This document shows, one piece after another, positions 8,628-17,165 of a DNA stretch of 64,000 nucleotides; the first letter of the stretch is position 1, and every line of letters begins with the position of its first letter. Source of the DNA: Marinomonas polaris DSM 16579 (GTDB lineage: Bacteria > Pseudomonadota > Gammaproteobacteria > Pseudomonadales > Marinomonadaceae). The notes beneath the pieces were generated by a model. That model did not search any database. It was not told where the DNA came from and saw only the letters and a program-made list of their open reading frames with translations. The translations under genes were made by a program, and so were the position numbers. The DNA is taken from positions 1 through 64,000 of the forward strand of contig NZ_FQVF01000004.1 in NCBI RefSeq assembly GCF_900129155.1, written 5' to 3'.

Positions 8628-8900
8628 ATGGTTTGGATGTCTTGGACATTACCTACCGCCCTGTTTTTTATCGGCATTGCTGTGATCTTGGTCGGCATGA
8701 CCACATGGCAACTGGTCTCGCCTTGCGTAGAACGCCGTGGCTTTTTGCCACTGGCAACCACGCGTGGTGATCGCTTATTCATTGGCCTGCTTAGCAGTGC
8801 TTTTATCCACCTTGCATTCGTTGCGTTAACGGATGTGAACATCGCGGTGGCAACCGTCCTATGCGCATTTTGGATGATCATCCTGATGCGTTGGGGCTAG
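8628..8900 (+). CDS. glpU: Small membrane protein of the glycerol transporter (DUF2160)
   Basis: This 90-residue protein has two or three hydrophobic segments (about residues 8-28, 47-65 and 69-88). A small protein of this kind sits between the second permease and the binding-protein gene in rhizobial glpSTPQUV operons, where its role is unknown. It begins MVWMSWTLPTALFF and has an AAGGAG ribosome site 7 bases upstream. It may help assemble or stabilise the permease, but that is a guess from its position and topology. Confidence 0.82.
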   Translation: MVWMSWTLPTALFFIGIAVILVGMTTWQLVSPCVERRGFLPLATTRGDRLFIGLLSSAFIHLAFVALTDVNIAVATVLCAFWMIILMRWG

Positions 8901-9004
8901 TCAGCGTTTCTCTCAGTACGAACTGATGGACTATCTAGTACGACAGGCATGGAAGCCAAACCTAAAAATCCAAAAAGAAAAACCAAACTTAGTTGAGGTA
9001 AAAC

Positions 9005-10729
9005 ATGCACTACAATAAGAAAAAAATTGCACTCGCCGCCTTACCCTTTGCTGTCATGATGCATTCAGCCACGTTATGGGCTGACGCATACTCAGACGCT
9101 GCAGAAAAATGGGTAGATACCGAATTCACCGTTTCTACACTAACCAAGCAACAACAGCTTGACGAAATGCACTGGTTCACCGAAGCCGCTAAAAAATTCC
9201 GCGGTATGGAGATCAATGTAGCGTCTGAAACCTTAACAACTCACAAATACGAGTCTCAAGTGTTGGCTAAAGCTTTCACTGAAATCACTGGCATCAAGGT
9301 CAACCATGACTTGATCCAAGAAGGCGATGTGGTCGAAAAACTGCAAACGCAAATGCAGTCTGGCCGTAACATCTACGATGCTTACGTCAACGATTCCGAC
9401 TTGATCGGTACCCATTTTCGCTACGGTAAAGTGGTACCAATCTCTGACATGATGCAAGGCGACGGTAAAGATTACACTTCACCAACTCTAGACCTTGCAG
9501 ATTTCATCGGTTTGGATTTCACCACAGGCCCAGATGGCAAACTTTACCAGCTGCCAACGCAGCAGTTTGCTAACCTTTATTGGTTCCGTGCTGACTGGTT
9601 TGCTCGTCCTGATCTAAAAGCCAAATTCAAATCTATCTATGGTTATGAGCTAGGCGTGCCAGTTAACTGGTCTGCTTACGAAGATATCGCTGAGTTCTTC
9701 ACCGATAAAGTGAAAACCATCGATGGTGAACGTATATACGGTCACATGGATTACGGTAAAAAAGACCCATCTCTAGGCTGGCGTTTCACCGATGCTTGGT
9801 TCTCTATGGCAGGTGCTGGCGATAAAGGCCTTCCAAACGGCTTGCCTGTAGATGAATGGGGTATTCGTATCAAAGATGCGTGTTCACCTGTTGGTTCAAG
9901 CGTCTCTCGTGGTGGTGCAACAAACGGCCCTGCTGCGGTTTATGCAACAACTAAATACGTAGAATGGTTGCGTAAGTACGCGCCACCAGAAGCGCAAGGC
10001 ATGACCTTCTCTGAATCTGGCCCAGTGCCAGCACAAGGTGGCGTGGCCCAGCAAATTTTCTGGTACACCGCGTTTACTGCTGACATGACGAGCAAAGGTC
10101 TTCCTGTTGTGAATGAAGACGGCACGCCAAAATGGCGCATGGCGCCTTCTCCAGTTGGGCCATACTGGGAAGAAGGTATGAAGAAAGGTTACCAAGACGT
10201 TGGTGCTTGGACTTTCATGAATTCAACACCAGAAGACCGTCGTCTAGCGGCTTGGTTGTACGCTCAGTTCACCACAGCCAAAACCGTTTCTTTGAAGAAA
10301 ACACTAGTAGGTCTAACACCTATTCGTGAATCAGACATCAACTCTCCAGAAATGGCAGCTGCGGCGCCTAAACTGGGTGGTTTGGTGGAATTCTACAAAG
10401 GACCAGCGCGTAAACAATGGTCTCCAACTGGGATTAACGTACCTGATTATCCTAAGCTAGCTCAGCTTTGGTGGCAGTACATTTCTCAAGCGGCAAGCGG
10501 TGAAGCAACTCCACAAGAAGCGCTTAACGGCCTAGCAGAAGCACAGGACAAAGTAATGGAACGTTTAGAGCGTGCTAACGTACAACCTCTATGTGGACCA
10601 AAAATGAATACGCCGCGTGACGAAGCTTACTGGTTGGCTCAACCAGGTTCTCCAAAACCAAAATTGGCGAACGAAAAACCACAGGGTGTTACGGTTTCCT
10701 ATGACGATCTACTTCGTTCTTGGGAATAA
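9005..10729 (+). CDS. glpV: Glycerol-type ABC transporter substrate-binding protein
   Basis: This is the periplasmic binding protein that captures the solute for GlpPQST. An N-terminal signal peptide (KKK then a hydrophobic stretch) ends near ATLWADA at about residue 27. The mature part carries the family blocks INVASETLTTHKYESQVLAK, GDVVEKLQTQMQSGRNIYDA and NDSDLIGTHFRYG. At 574 residues it is longer than ordinary sugar-binding proteins, as is usual for GlpV. The gap of about 100 bases after glpU is larger than elsewhere in the operon and may allow separate control of this abundant protein. A strong terminator follows. Confidence 0.9.
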   Translation: MHYNKKKIALAALPFAVMMHSATLWADAYSDAAEKWVDTEFTVSTLTKQQQLDEMHWFTEAAKKFRGMEINVASETLTTHKYESQVLAKAFTEITGIKVNHDLIQEGDVVEKLQTQMQSGRNIYDAYVNDSDLIGTHFRYGKVVPISDMMQGDGKDYTSPTLDLADFIGLDFTTGPDGKLYQLPTQQFANLYWFRADWFARPDLKAKFKSIYGYELGVPVNWSAYEDIAEFFTDKVKTIDGERIYGHMDYGKKDPSLGWRFTDAWFSMAGAGDKGLPNGLPVDEWGIRIKDACSPVGSSVSRGGATNGPAAVYATTKYVEWLRKYAPPEAQGMTFSESGPVPAQGGVAQQIFWYTAFTADMTSKGLPVVNEDGTPKWRMAPSPVGPYWEEGMKKGYQDVGAWTFMNSTPEDRRLAAWLYAQFTTAKTVSLKKTLVGLTPIRESDINSPEMAAAAPKLGGLVEFYKGPARKQWSPTGINVPDYPKLAQLWWQYISQAASGEATPQEALNGLAEAQDKVMERLERANVQPLCGPKMNTPRDEAYWLAQPGSPKPKLANEKPQGVTVSYDDLLRSWE

Positions 10730-10750
10730 TATCACTCTACACTCTCTGAA

Positions 10751-10781
10751 CGTTTGACCGGCTTAGGCCGGTCTTTTTTTG
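10751..10781. repeat. Left copy of 31-bp direct repeat (terminator sequence)
   Basis: These 31 bases, which hold the glp operon terminator, recur at 12233-12263 with two mismatches (AC changed to CT in the left arm of the stem). The two copies bracket the Fic gene exactly: its stop codon is inside this left copy. Confidence 0.8.
10756..10780 (+). terminator. Rho-independent terminator of the glp operon
   Basis: The perfect 7-bp stem GACCGGC/GCCGGTC closes a TTAG loop and is followed by seven T. It lies 27 bases after the glpV stop. The TTA of the loop is also, on the opposite strand, the stop codon of the Fic gene. Confidence 0.92.
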
Positions 10782-12136
10782 TTTGGCTGCCAAGAGCTAA
10801 CCAGCTCTTTTTGATTTATCATTTTATAGACCCACTCGCGCCCATCTTTCACTTTTTCAAATAACTTAAGTTCAACTAAACCATTCAACACAGTCGCCGC
10901 GGTATTGTACGAACAGCCAAGGTTGTCTTTCACATTATTGATAGTGAATATCTTTGCTAAGCCATTTTTCGCCACTTGCAAAACGGTTTGCTGTTTATCT
11001 GTAAGTTTGCGATAAAGACCTGAGTCCAACAACCATCTATTAAACGCTTCTAATTCCTGCACTGACTCTGTATAAGATTCTTTAAACTTATTTATCGCCC
11101 TAATGATGATGCGACATTGGTAATCGACAAAATAGGTCAAATCCATCTCATCTGTTTCGGTGTAGAGATAACTCTTTCCGTATTGTACTGGCGCCTCTTT
11201 CAACAAAAGACTAATCGCAATATAACGAAAAGCCGCGAACTCATTTTTAAACATGTACCAATAAAATAGTGCTCTAGCGACACGTCCGTTGCCATCATGA
11301 AAAGGATGTTCGTAGCCAATCCGAAAATGCAACGTAATAGCCTTCACCAAAGGATGTATATAATCAGAACCTTCAGCATCATGATGGGATTCATTAACCC
11401 ACTCTACTAACATATTTAGCCGTGTTTCAAGATCATCAGCTTTCGGCGGTGTATGCACAACCTCACCATCGTTATTTTCAACCACAACATCGTCTGTGGT
11501 TCTAATAACACCTGGCTTATATTTGCCATCATCAATGCCTTCAACACCGATTTGATGCAGCTCTTCGATGAGCTCGATGGACAAATTTTTATGTCTATTT
11601 CCCCACGCAAACTTCATCATATTGAAGTTACCAAGGATCATTTTTTCATCAATGCTTCTAGGGGTTCTGGCCCTTTTCAGCATATCTTTTGCGACTTTCG
11701 TTGTGGTAGCCGCTCCTTCCAGCTGACTGCTGCTGATGGCTTCGTCTTCCACTAAATCGTTTAACAAATAGTCTAAATGTTTCTGCTCACCGATCTTATT
11801 ACACATCCACTCCAGCGCAGCTGTGGTGGTATTTCTATCGGTCTCGCTGATGGCTTTGTGGATGGTTGGAGTGAGATATAGACTAGGATAAACAACACTT
11901 CCATTAAAAAAGACCGTTTGTCTTTGGTTATTTCTGGCTTCTTTTATAAATGACCAAACTAACAATGCATCCAATTTCTTGGGCAATCGATGCTTTAGCT
12001 CATCAAAATGAAAATATCGTCCTTTTGTATCAACGGGACGATAAAACTCAAAGTATTTAGCCGCTAACTCACCTCCACACTCAAAGGCTTTAAGAGTAGG
12101 GTTTCCTATGAGCTTTTTAGGTGGAAAAACAATCAT
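10763..12136 (-). CDS. Fic-domain protein (predicted AMPylase) with C-terminal winged helix
   Basis: Fic enzymes transfer a nucleotide, usually AMP, to hydroxyl groups of target proteins. The catalytic motif HPFHDGNGRVAR (His at about residue 277) is complete. An inhibitory motif SSQLEG at about 136-141 matches the S/T-x-x-x-E-G class that blocks ATP binding from the N-terminal side. A winged-helix region at about 385-450 (INNVKDNLGCSYNTAATVL) suggests DNA binding. I start at ATG 12136 because GAG lies 6 bases upstream; a further 17 hydrophobic residues upstream look untranslated and overlap palindromes. The last residues, KKRPA, and the stop are encoded by the glp terminator, so the gene appears to have been inserted there. 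Confidence 0.88.
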   Translation of the reverse strand: MIVFPPKKLIGNPTLKAFECGGELAAKYFEFYRPVDTKGRYFHFDELKHRLPKKLDALLVWSFIKEARNNQRQTVFFNGSVVYPSLYLTPTIHKAISETDRNTTTAALEWMCNKIGEQKHLDYLLNDLVEDEAISSSQLEGAATTTKVAKDMLKRARTPRSIDEKMILGNFNMMKFAWGNRHKNLSIELIEELHQIGVEGIDDGKYKPGVIRTTDDVVVENNDGEVVHTPPKADDLETRLNMLVEWVNESHHDAEGSDYIHPLVKAITLHFRIGYEHPFHDGNGRVARALFYWYMFKNEFAAFRYIAISLLLKEAPVQYGKSYLYTETDEMDLTYFVDYQCRIIIRAINKFKESYTESVQELEAFNRWLLDSGLYRKLTDKQQTVLQVAKNGLAKIFTINNVKDNLGCSYNTAATVLNGLVELKLFEKVKDGREWVYKMINQKELVSSWQPNKKRPA

Positions 12137-12140
12137 AACT

Positions 12141-12166
12141 ATCTCAAAAATAGAAAATATTGAGAT
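12141..12166. promoter_or_regulatory. Palindromic operator-like site 1 upstream of fic
   Basis: Arms ATCTCAA (12141-12147) and TTGAGAT (12160-12166) are perfect inverted repeats around a 12-base A-rich spacer. The site begins 4 bases upstream of the fic start codon, and its GAGAT arm also serves as the ribosome-binding sequence, so a bound protein could block expression. The obvious candidate is the winged helix of the Fic protein itself (inference). Confidence 0.5.
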
Positions 12167-12192
12167 GAGAATAGCAAAACAAACCAAAATTG

Positions 12193-12216
12193 TCTCAAAA
12201 AAATAGAAATTTGAGA
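12193..12216. promoter_or_regulatory. Palindromic operator-like site 2 upstream of fic
   Basis: Arms TCTCAAA (12193-12199) and TTTGAGA (12210-12216) flank a 10-base spacer. The site repeats much of site 1, including the shared ATAGAAA spacer core and the trailing GAGATGA. A third, half-site TTTGAGATGA lies at 12301-12310, outside the right terminator copy. Confidence 0.48.
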
Positions 12217-12232
12217 TGAAAAAATCTAATAG

Positions 12233-12263
12233 CGTTTGCTCGGCTTAGGCCGGTCTTTTTTTG
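12233..12263. repeat. Right copy of 31-bp direct repeat (decayed terminator)
   Basis: This matches 10751-10781 at 29 of 31 positions. The two changes break the stem, so it is a weak terminator. No plus-strand gene lies upstream that would need it, which supports the view that it is a by-product of insertion or duplication around the Fic gene. Confidence 0.78.
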
Positions 12264-12328
12264 CTTAGGCAATAGAGAGAGTCAAATTGCATTGTTAATA
12301 TTTGAGATGACGTAAATAAACAATAGAA

Positions 12329-12511
12329 TCAATGCGTCATTGGTTCATCGTCCACCATTAATGCCTTTAGTTCATCCTGCAAGCTTTCGATTTTTTCGGC
12401 CAATATATGCTGCTGTGAAGGGGGAATTTGGGCAATATCCTGAAGCGATACTTTTTCTAAGTTTTCGAGCAAACTAACCAAATGTTGTATACGGTCATCT
12501 TTTCTGTTCAT
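12329..12511 (-). CDS. Small hypothetical protein, 60 residues
   Basis: I do not recognise the family. The product is predicted to be helical and acidic, with heptad-like leucines (IQHLVSLLENLEKVSL, then ILAEKIESLQDELKAL), so it is probably a coiled-coil or helical-hairpin protein. The start at ATG 12511 (MNRKDDRIQHL) is chosen because GGAGAG lies 7 bases upstream; the ATG at 12535 has none. It lies just outside the Fic insertion and has no obvious operon partner. Its length, ribosome site and amphipathic pattern argue that it is real. Confidence 0.6.
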   Translation of the reverse strand: MNRKDDRIQHLVSLLENLEKVSLQDIAQIPPSQQHILAEKIESLQDELKALMVDDEPMTH

Positions 12512-12723
12512 GCGGGTTCTCTCCGTAGATGGCATGGTGACTTTTAACCATAGACAACTTTTCCCGTTTACTCTGTCATAAATGAGAAAAGTTATGTAAA
12601 AAATTGAAGTTTTTATCAGAAAGTACAGAAAACATTGATTTTTAAACTGTTATTTATAACCACGAAAGTGGGAACATCTAACAATATTTATGAGGAAATA
12701 TAGTTAAGAGCAATTTTAACTGA

Positions 12724-12916
12724 TTAGCAGTTGCCTTTTTTAGCCTGTCCAGGTGGACAAAAACTACCAGATTCCTTGTTACTTTTGCTACTGTGAGTGA
12801 CTATCACTATTTTTCGCTTCAATATCCATTCCAGCAAACTTTCCACCTACTCGGTTTATTTCGCAGCCGGTTAAAGACACCAGACTAATGACCATAATAA
12901 AAAAAGCGGCTCTCAT
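12724..12916 (-). pseudogene. Small lipoprotein gene, frameshifted
   Basis: The first frame gives a 42-residue lipoprotein precursor: MRAAFFIMVISLVSLTGC, with lipobox LTGC, an excellent GAGGAG ribosome site, and a TAG stop at 12788. Reading on in the neighbouring frame past that stop gives SGSFCPPGQAKKGNC and a TAA at 12724. CPPGQAKKG-x-C is a recurrent tail in small proteobacterial lipoproteins as I remember them. The two parts together would make a normal protein of about 60 residues, so a single indel near 12790 has most likely split the gene. A sequencing error or a shorter functional lipoprotein are alternatives. Confidence 0.62.
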
Positions 12917-13063
12917 TTTTATCTCCTCAATATCCAGAATCAAGCGAGCATAACAAAGTGCCTTTAGCTCAGCGTATTGCTTTACAAATATATGACTGAG
13001 ATTTTCGTTAAACAAAGGTCACTGACCTTTCCTTTTCGAAACAATCATTAATCTATCTGGCAG

Positions 13064-13966
13064 TTAATGATTTTTTTGAAAAAAGTGCTGACTAATACCG
13101 GCTGCCAAATGAGAAGCAAACAAAGGATGAGGAATAGGCGCTACCGCAAGTACGATATCAACTGATGGCAAGGAGGGAAGGTTAGAGCCCTCAATAATAG
13201 TAAGACCATAAGAAACACTGGATCGTGCCATCGCACTGATGCCTAGCCCTTTGCGCAGCAAGCTTTTAATTGCCGTTGCACTAGAACTGCTGCACATCAA
13301 TCGATATTCGCGCCCCTGCTTTTCTAGACCATCAATGGCCGTACTATGAAACTTACAATCAGGCTCGTATAACACCAAAGACAAGGGAGTTTGCTTCTCT
13401 ATATCTATTGGAAAGCCTATGGAAGAGTCTATTTGAGTACCCGTTTGGTCATCTGCTTGGCTATTATCGCCTTTCACCCAAACGCCTGAATCGTGCTTAA
13501 GCAGGTAGCCTTCTTCCGCATCTGGCGCTCGGGTCAAAATGGCCACATCTATTTTGCCTTGGTCTAACATCAAACGCAGTTGCGTACTGCAATCACAAAC
13601 GACTCGAATGCTCTGATGAGGCAAGGTCTCCCGAACCAATGCCACGATAGAAGGCAATATAGACTCAGCATAATCATCAGGACAGCCAATAGTTAAAGGC
13701 GGATGTTGGAGGTGTGATGAAAAATGCCCTAAAGCTTCATCATGCAAAGACACTAGCCGTCTTGCATAACTCACCAAATGTTGGCCTTGTTCTGTTAATC
13801 CGAGGTTGCGCCCTTCTTTTATGAATAAAGCGTGGCCAGTTTCTACTTCTAGCTTTTTCATCTGCATGCTAATGGCACTTTGTGTGCGAAAAGTCTGCTT
13901 TGCCGCACGAGTAAAACTGCCCGTATCTACGAAAGCGATAAAGCTACGAAGTGCATCTATGTCCAT
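13064..13966 (-). CDS. LysR-family transcriptional regulator
   Basis: This has a standard 300-residue LysR layout. The winged helix-turn-helix is at residues 1-60 (MDIDALRSFIAFVDTGSF, then AAKQTFRTQSAISMQMKKLE) and the two-lobed effector domain follows. I prefer ATG 13966 over the TTG at 14002 because MDIDALRSF is the usual LysR beginning. The gene is divergent from a glutathione S-transferase gene 134 bases away, which is the likely target. Its effector is unknown. Confidence 0.9.
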   Translation of the reverse strand: MDIDALRSFIAFVDTGSFTRAAKQTFRTQSAISMQMKKLEVETGHALFIKEGRNLGLTEQGQHLVSYARRLVSLHDEALGHFSSHLQHPPLTIGCPDDYAESILPSIVALVRETLPHQSIRVVCDCSTQLRLMLDQGKIDVAILTRAPDAEEGYLLKHDSGVWVKGDNSQADDQTGTQIDSSIGFPIDIEKQTPLSLVLYEPDCKFHSTAIDGLEKQGREYRLMCSSSSATAIKSLLRKGLGISAMARSSVSYGLTIIEGSNLPSLPSVDIVLAVAPIPHPLFASHLAAGISQHFFQKNH

Positions 13967-14100
13967 AAATAAACCATCTATCAACGTTTGGAATAGGAAC
14001 AATCAAAACTATTCGTTAGTCATCAGAAAAACAAGCTGCAACAATGCTTTTCTTAAATGGTAGATACATTGAAACAAACACCAATAAGGAGCCTTTCATA

Positions 14101-14754
14101 ATGAAACTGATTATCGGCAATAAAAACTACTCATCTTGGTCTTTACGGGGTTGGTTGGCGTTAAAAGCCTTCAACATTCCTTTTGAAGAAATAAAACTCA
14201 GCCTGTTTAGTGATGAATTCCATTCCGAACTTGCCAAACACTCTCCTGTCGGTAAAGTGCCCGTATTAGTGGATAACGATTTGAGCGTGTGGGATTCTCT
14301 TGCCATTTGCGAATACATCAATGAAACCTATTTAGATGGAAAAGGCTGGCCTGAAGATAAAAAAAACCGCGCCGTGGCACGCTCTGTTGTGGCTGACATG
14401 CACTCTGGGCTATTTGGTATTCGTAACGAAATGCCGATGAATTGCCGCGCTAAACGTCGTGTAGAGCTAAGCGACAACGCAAAAAAAGAAGTCGCAAACC
14501 TAGATAATATTTGGTCTGATTTACGCGCTAAAAACACCCAAAATGGCGACTACTTATTCGGTACTTTTAGCTTAGCAGACGTATTCTTCGCCCCCGTTAT
14601 CTTTCGTTTTTCGACCTACGGAATCAAACTGTCAGACGCAGCCAGCGCCTACTACACAACTATGCTGGCTCATCCAGATATGCAAGTTTGGTTAAAGGAT
14701 TCTGTGGCAGAAGTGGAAATAGTCTCTCAAGCTGAAACAGGCGAAGCCGTCTAA
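14101..14754 (+). CDS. Glutathione S-transferase family protein
   Basis: This cytosolic protein has an N-terminal thioredoxin-fold domain (MKLIIGNKNYSSWSLRGWLAL, then SPVGKVPVL, with the cis-proline, and DSLAICEYI) and an all-helical C-terminal domain (FSLADVFFAPVIFRF). It should conjugate glutathione to electrophiles; the catalytic Ser/Tyr would lie in the YSSWS segment. AAGGAG lies 10 bases before ATG 14101, and the in-frame ATG at 14044 is rejected for lack of a ribosome site. It is probably controlled by the divergent LysR gene. Confidence 0.88.
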   Translation: MKLIIGNKNYSSWSLRGWLALKAFNIPFEEIKLSLFSDEFHSELAKHSPVGKVPVLVDNDLSVWDSLAICEYINETYLDGKGWPEDKKNRAVARSVVADMHSGLFGIRNEMPMNCRAKRRVELSDNAKKEVANLDNIWSDLRAKNTQNGDYLFGTFSLADVFFAPVIFRFSTYGIKLSDAASAYYTTMLAHPDMQVWLKDSVAEVEIVSQAETGEAV

Positions 14755-14864
14755 TGCCTTTGTAAAAAGTGCTTTTCTGATTACAGGACTTCTTTCAAGA
14801 GAGCCCGATGGTATTATGGGTCTAAGACAAAAATCACTGAGACGCTGAACGGTAAACTAATTCG

Positions 14865-15749
14865 ATGACATTATCTAAACGTGAAGACTTCCGAAACAAA
14901 GGTGTCCTTAAACTTTCCAGTGTCATCGATATTGACCAAATTAAAAATGTGCAGACCTATCTTTGGCAGGAAATTAACAGCAAGTTTAGTATTCATATTG
15001 ACGAACCTAGCACATGGTTTTCCAATGCCAGTAACCCTGTCGGAGACACTCGTGCAAGACGGCTAAACGGCATGGGGTCGATAATGCGAGAGCTCAAAGC
15101 CTCGGGGAAATTAGACGAGATAGAAAGTGCGATCCAATCGTCTTTAGATCAGGTATTCGGCACTCACACTTGGTGCCCGTTGGATCTTTGGTATTCTTTA
15201 TTAAGCTTTCCAGGTTCAGAGTCGGTTTGGAATGTGCCTCATAAATCTTGGCACAGCGATGAACCCTGTGTGGTAGGAGACGCCGAGCCTTGGAGTTTAT
15301 TTGTCTTTGTATTTCTCGATGATGTCACTGCAGACATGGGAGCAACAACCGTCATTTCTGGGTCGCATCGACGAGCAGAGCGTCTTGCCAAAATATTTGG
15401 GACATCCGGTAACGAGGCATTAATAAACGCCTTTGAATCGGTGAATAGCGGACTGTTTGATAACCCTAAAGACGTAACGCTACTGCCTATGGATCAGGTC
15501 TTAGACCCCCTTATTCAAGAAGACCCTTGGTTCCAAGAGCTGGTTCAAGAAGGCTCCGCTGATCAACGAATCCAACGATTCATTGAAGAAGGCAGTTCGC
15601 TGCATGGCATCGAACAGAAGGCTGTCACCTTAACCGGAGTCGGAGGCGACATCATTGTGTTTGATCCGCGCTGCCTTCACACTTTTTCAGCCAATGTTTC
15701 AGGCCTGCCTCGACAAGTATTACGACTCGATTTCAGGCGCCAAATATAA
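14865..15749 (+). CDS. Phytanoyl-CoA dioxygenase-like Fe(II)/2-oxoglutarate oxygenase
   Basis: This is a PhyH-fold oxygenase. The iron-binding triad is visible: His130 and Asp132 in WHSDEP and a distal His272 in RCLHTFSAN, with an arginine in RQVLRLDFR that would bind 2-oxoglutarate. The jelly-roll core segment VFVFLDDVTADMGATTVISGSHRR is also typical. The substrate cannot be told from sequence; family members hydroxylate lipids, ectoine, antibiotics and other small molecules. It is a single gene with no close partner. Confidence 0.82.
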   Translation: MTLSKREDFRNKGVLKLSSVIDIDQIKNVQTYLWQEINSKFSIHIDEPSTWFSNASNPVGDTRARRLNGMGSIMRELKASGKLDEIESAIQSSLDQVFGTHTWCPLDLWYSLLSFPGSESVWNVPHKSWHSDEPCVVGDAEPWSLFVFVFLDDVTADMGATTVISGSHRRAERLAKIFGTSGNEALINAFESVNSGLFDNPKDVTLLPMDQVLDPLIQEDPWFQELVQEGSADQRIQRFIEEGSSLHGIEQKAVTLTGVGGDIIVFDPRCLHTFSANVSGLPRQVLRLDFRRQI

Positions 15750-15860
15750 CCAATCGGCCAATACCCTTATTCGTCTTTTTATTCAGACAATGAATAAGCA
15801 GGCAAACTCGATGATTTCCCAGTAAAATGCGGCATTCACTCCATTCCTCCCAAGGCTTTC

Positions 15861-16199
15861 ATGACAACAATGACACGCAACGACGAACAGACAGATCAAC
15901 CAGATGAAGCGTTAGAACAATGTCGAAAGGCACTTGAAATCAGCTTGTCTAATTTCACAACGGATCACACGGAAGTCATCAGCCGCATGCAAGAAATTGT
16001 TGAGATCTTGCTTGTACAAAAGCAGTTCGCCGAGGCGTTAAAAGAAATAGAACAGCTAAAGAAACTATCGGCTTCGAATAAAAAGATAAAAATCGCCATG
16101 CTGGAAATGAAAGGTCGTATCAAACAGGTTGGCGCTAGATCAGGCTTTCGATCCAGAGCCACCAAAAAATATACTACAAAGAAACCTAAGAACGCTTAA
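15861..16199 (+). CDS. Hypothetical protein with TPR-like helices, 112 residues
   Basis: I do not recognise a named family. Residues 15-70 form paired amphipathic helices resembling one to two tetratricopeptide repeats (DEALEQCRKALEISL, then FAEALKEIEQLKKL). The C-terminal 25 residues are strongly basic (SRATKKYTTKKPKNA), suggesting contact with nucleic acid or membrane. Its stop codon overlaps that of the convergent dioxygenase gene. Its start may be ATG 15861 or the ATG three codons later. Confidence 0.62.
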   Translation: MTTMTRNDEQTDQPDEALEQCRKALEISLSNFTTDHTEVISRMQEIVEILLVQKQFAEALKEIEQLKKLSASNKKIKIAMLEMKGRIKQVGARSGFRSRATKKYTTKKPKNA

Positions 16200-16987
16200 T
16201 CAAAGCGAAAGCTTGAAGCAGTCCAGCCACCAAAGATCCCTTCATCGTGATACACACAGGTTGCTTTGCTATTTTCAGCAGCTCCAAGAGCAACCATCAA
16301 GGGAATAAGGTGGTCTTCTCTTGGATGACAAAGGCGAGCGTATGGCGCCTTATCCCATTCAATCAAACGGGCACTGCGTTCTTCAGGTTTATTATTCAAT
16401 AACGTCTCTTGCAGCCATGCATCAAAACTATTAGAAGGTTTGATGGCTTGCGGGCCTCTTAATCCTAGGTTATGAAAGCTCAAACCACTGCCAACAATTA
16501 GCACGCCTTCTTCACGTAATGGTGCCAATGCACGCCCCAATGCCATGTGCTCTTCAGGGTTTAGGTTCGATTTAAGTGACAATTGAACCAGTGGCATATC
16601 AGCCTCTGGATACATCACTGCCATGGGAGCAAATGCGCCGTGGTCGAAACCTTTTTTATCATCCAAATCCACTGGAAACCCTGCACCTTTTATGAGTTCA
16701 GCGACACGAGCTGCGACGTCTGGCGCGCCCGGAGCCTGGTATTTCACTTCATAGGTATGAGCTGGGAAACCGTAATAATCGTATTCCATTCCCGGAGCTG
16801 GACTAGACTGAACACCAAAAGTTTTGCGCTCCCAATGACCAGAGATCATCAAAATCGCTTTTGGCTTTTCAGGCAATTCTTGTGTCATTCGAACCAAAGA
16901 CGCTTCAAGGTTGGAAAACATGGCGCGCATGTCAGCGATATAAGGCCAAGGGCCACCGCCGTGAGAAATAAAATAAGTAGGTAACAT
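16196..16987 (-). CDS. DODA-type extradiol dioxygenase (YgiD/LigB family)
   Basis: This is a class III extradiol ring-cleavage dioxygenase fold like E. coli YgiD (4,5-DOPA dioxygenase). Metal-ligand candidates are the histidines of FISHGGGPW near the start, ISGHWE, and SFHNLG; DHGAFAPM holds the probable catalytic His. The start at ATG 16987 follows AGGTG by 7 bases; a second ATG at 16993 sits too close to that site. Physiological substrates of bacterial members are uncertain. It is a monocistronic gene convergent with the TPR-like gene. Confidence 0.87.
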   Translation of the reverse strand: MLPTYFISHGGGPWPYIADMRAMFSNLEASLVRMTQELPEKPKAILMISGHWERKTFGVQSSPAPGMEYDYYGFPAHTYEVKYQAPGAPDVAARVAELIKGAGFPVDLDDKKGFDHGAFAPMAVMYPEADMPLVQLSLKSNLNPEEHMALGRALAPLREEGVLIVGSGLSFHNLGLRGPQAIKPSNSFDAWLQETLLNNKPEERSARLIEWDKAPYARLCHPREDHLIPLMVALGAAENSKATCVYHDEGIFGGWTASSFRFD

Positions 16988-17165
16988 AAGCATTCACCTC
17001 TAAAACTGGAGTCGTTAGCCAACTTGCAAAACGCTGAATTGGCTTTATTTAATGCGATCAGTCTAGGCTTGCGACCCAGCTTGATCAATATGCTTCCAGT
17101 TAACCCATCATTTCATTTTAATTAATAATGTAGATAAAAATACTATTTTAGTTTCTTTTCGATTA

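Noticed and set aside
8561..8881. Minus-strand ORF of 106 codons across glpQ/glpU
   Set aside because: It is antisense to two well-supported transporter genes and has no recognisable features.
10763..12187. Longer reading of the Fic gene from 12187 with a hydrophobic N-terminus
   Set aside because: The extra 17 residues overlap the palindromes and lack a ribosome site; ATG 12136 has one. The apparent membrane anchor is a translation of AT-rich operator DNA.
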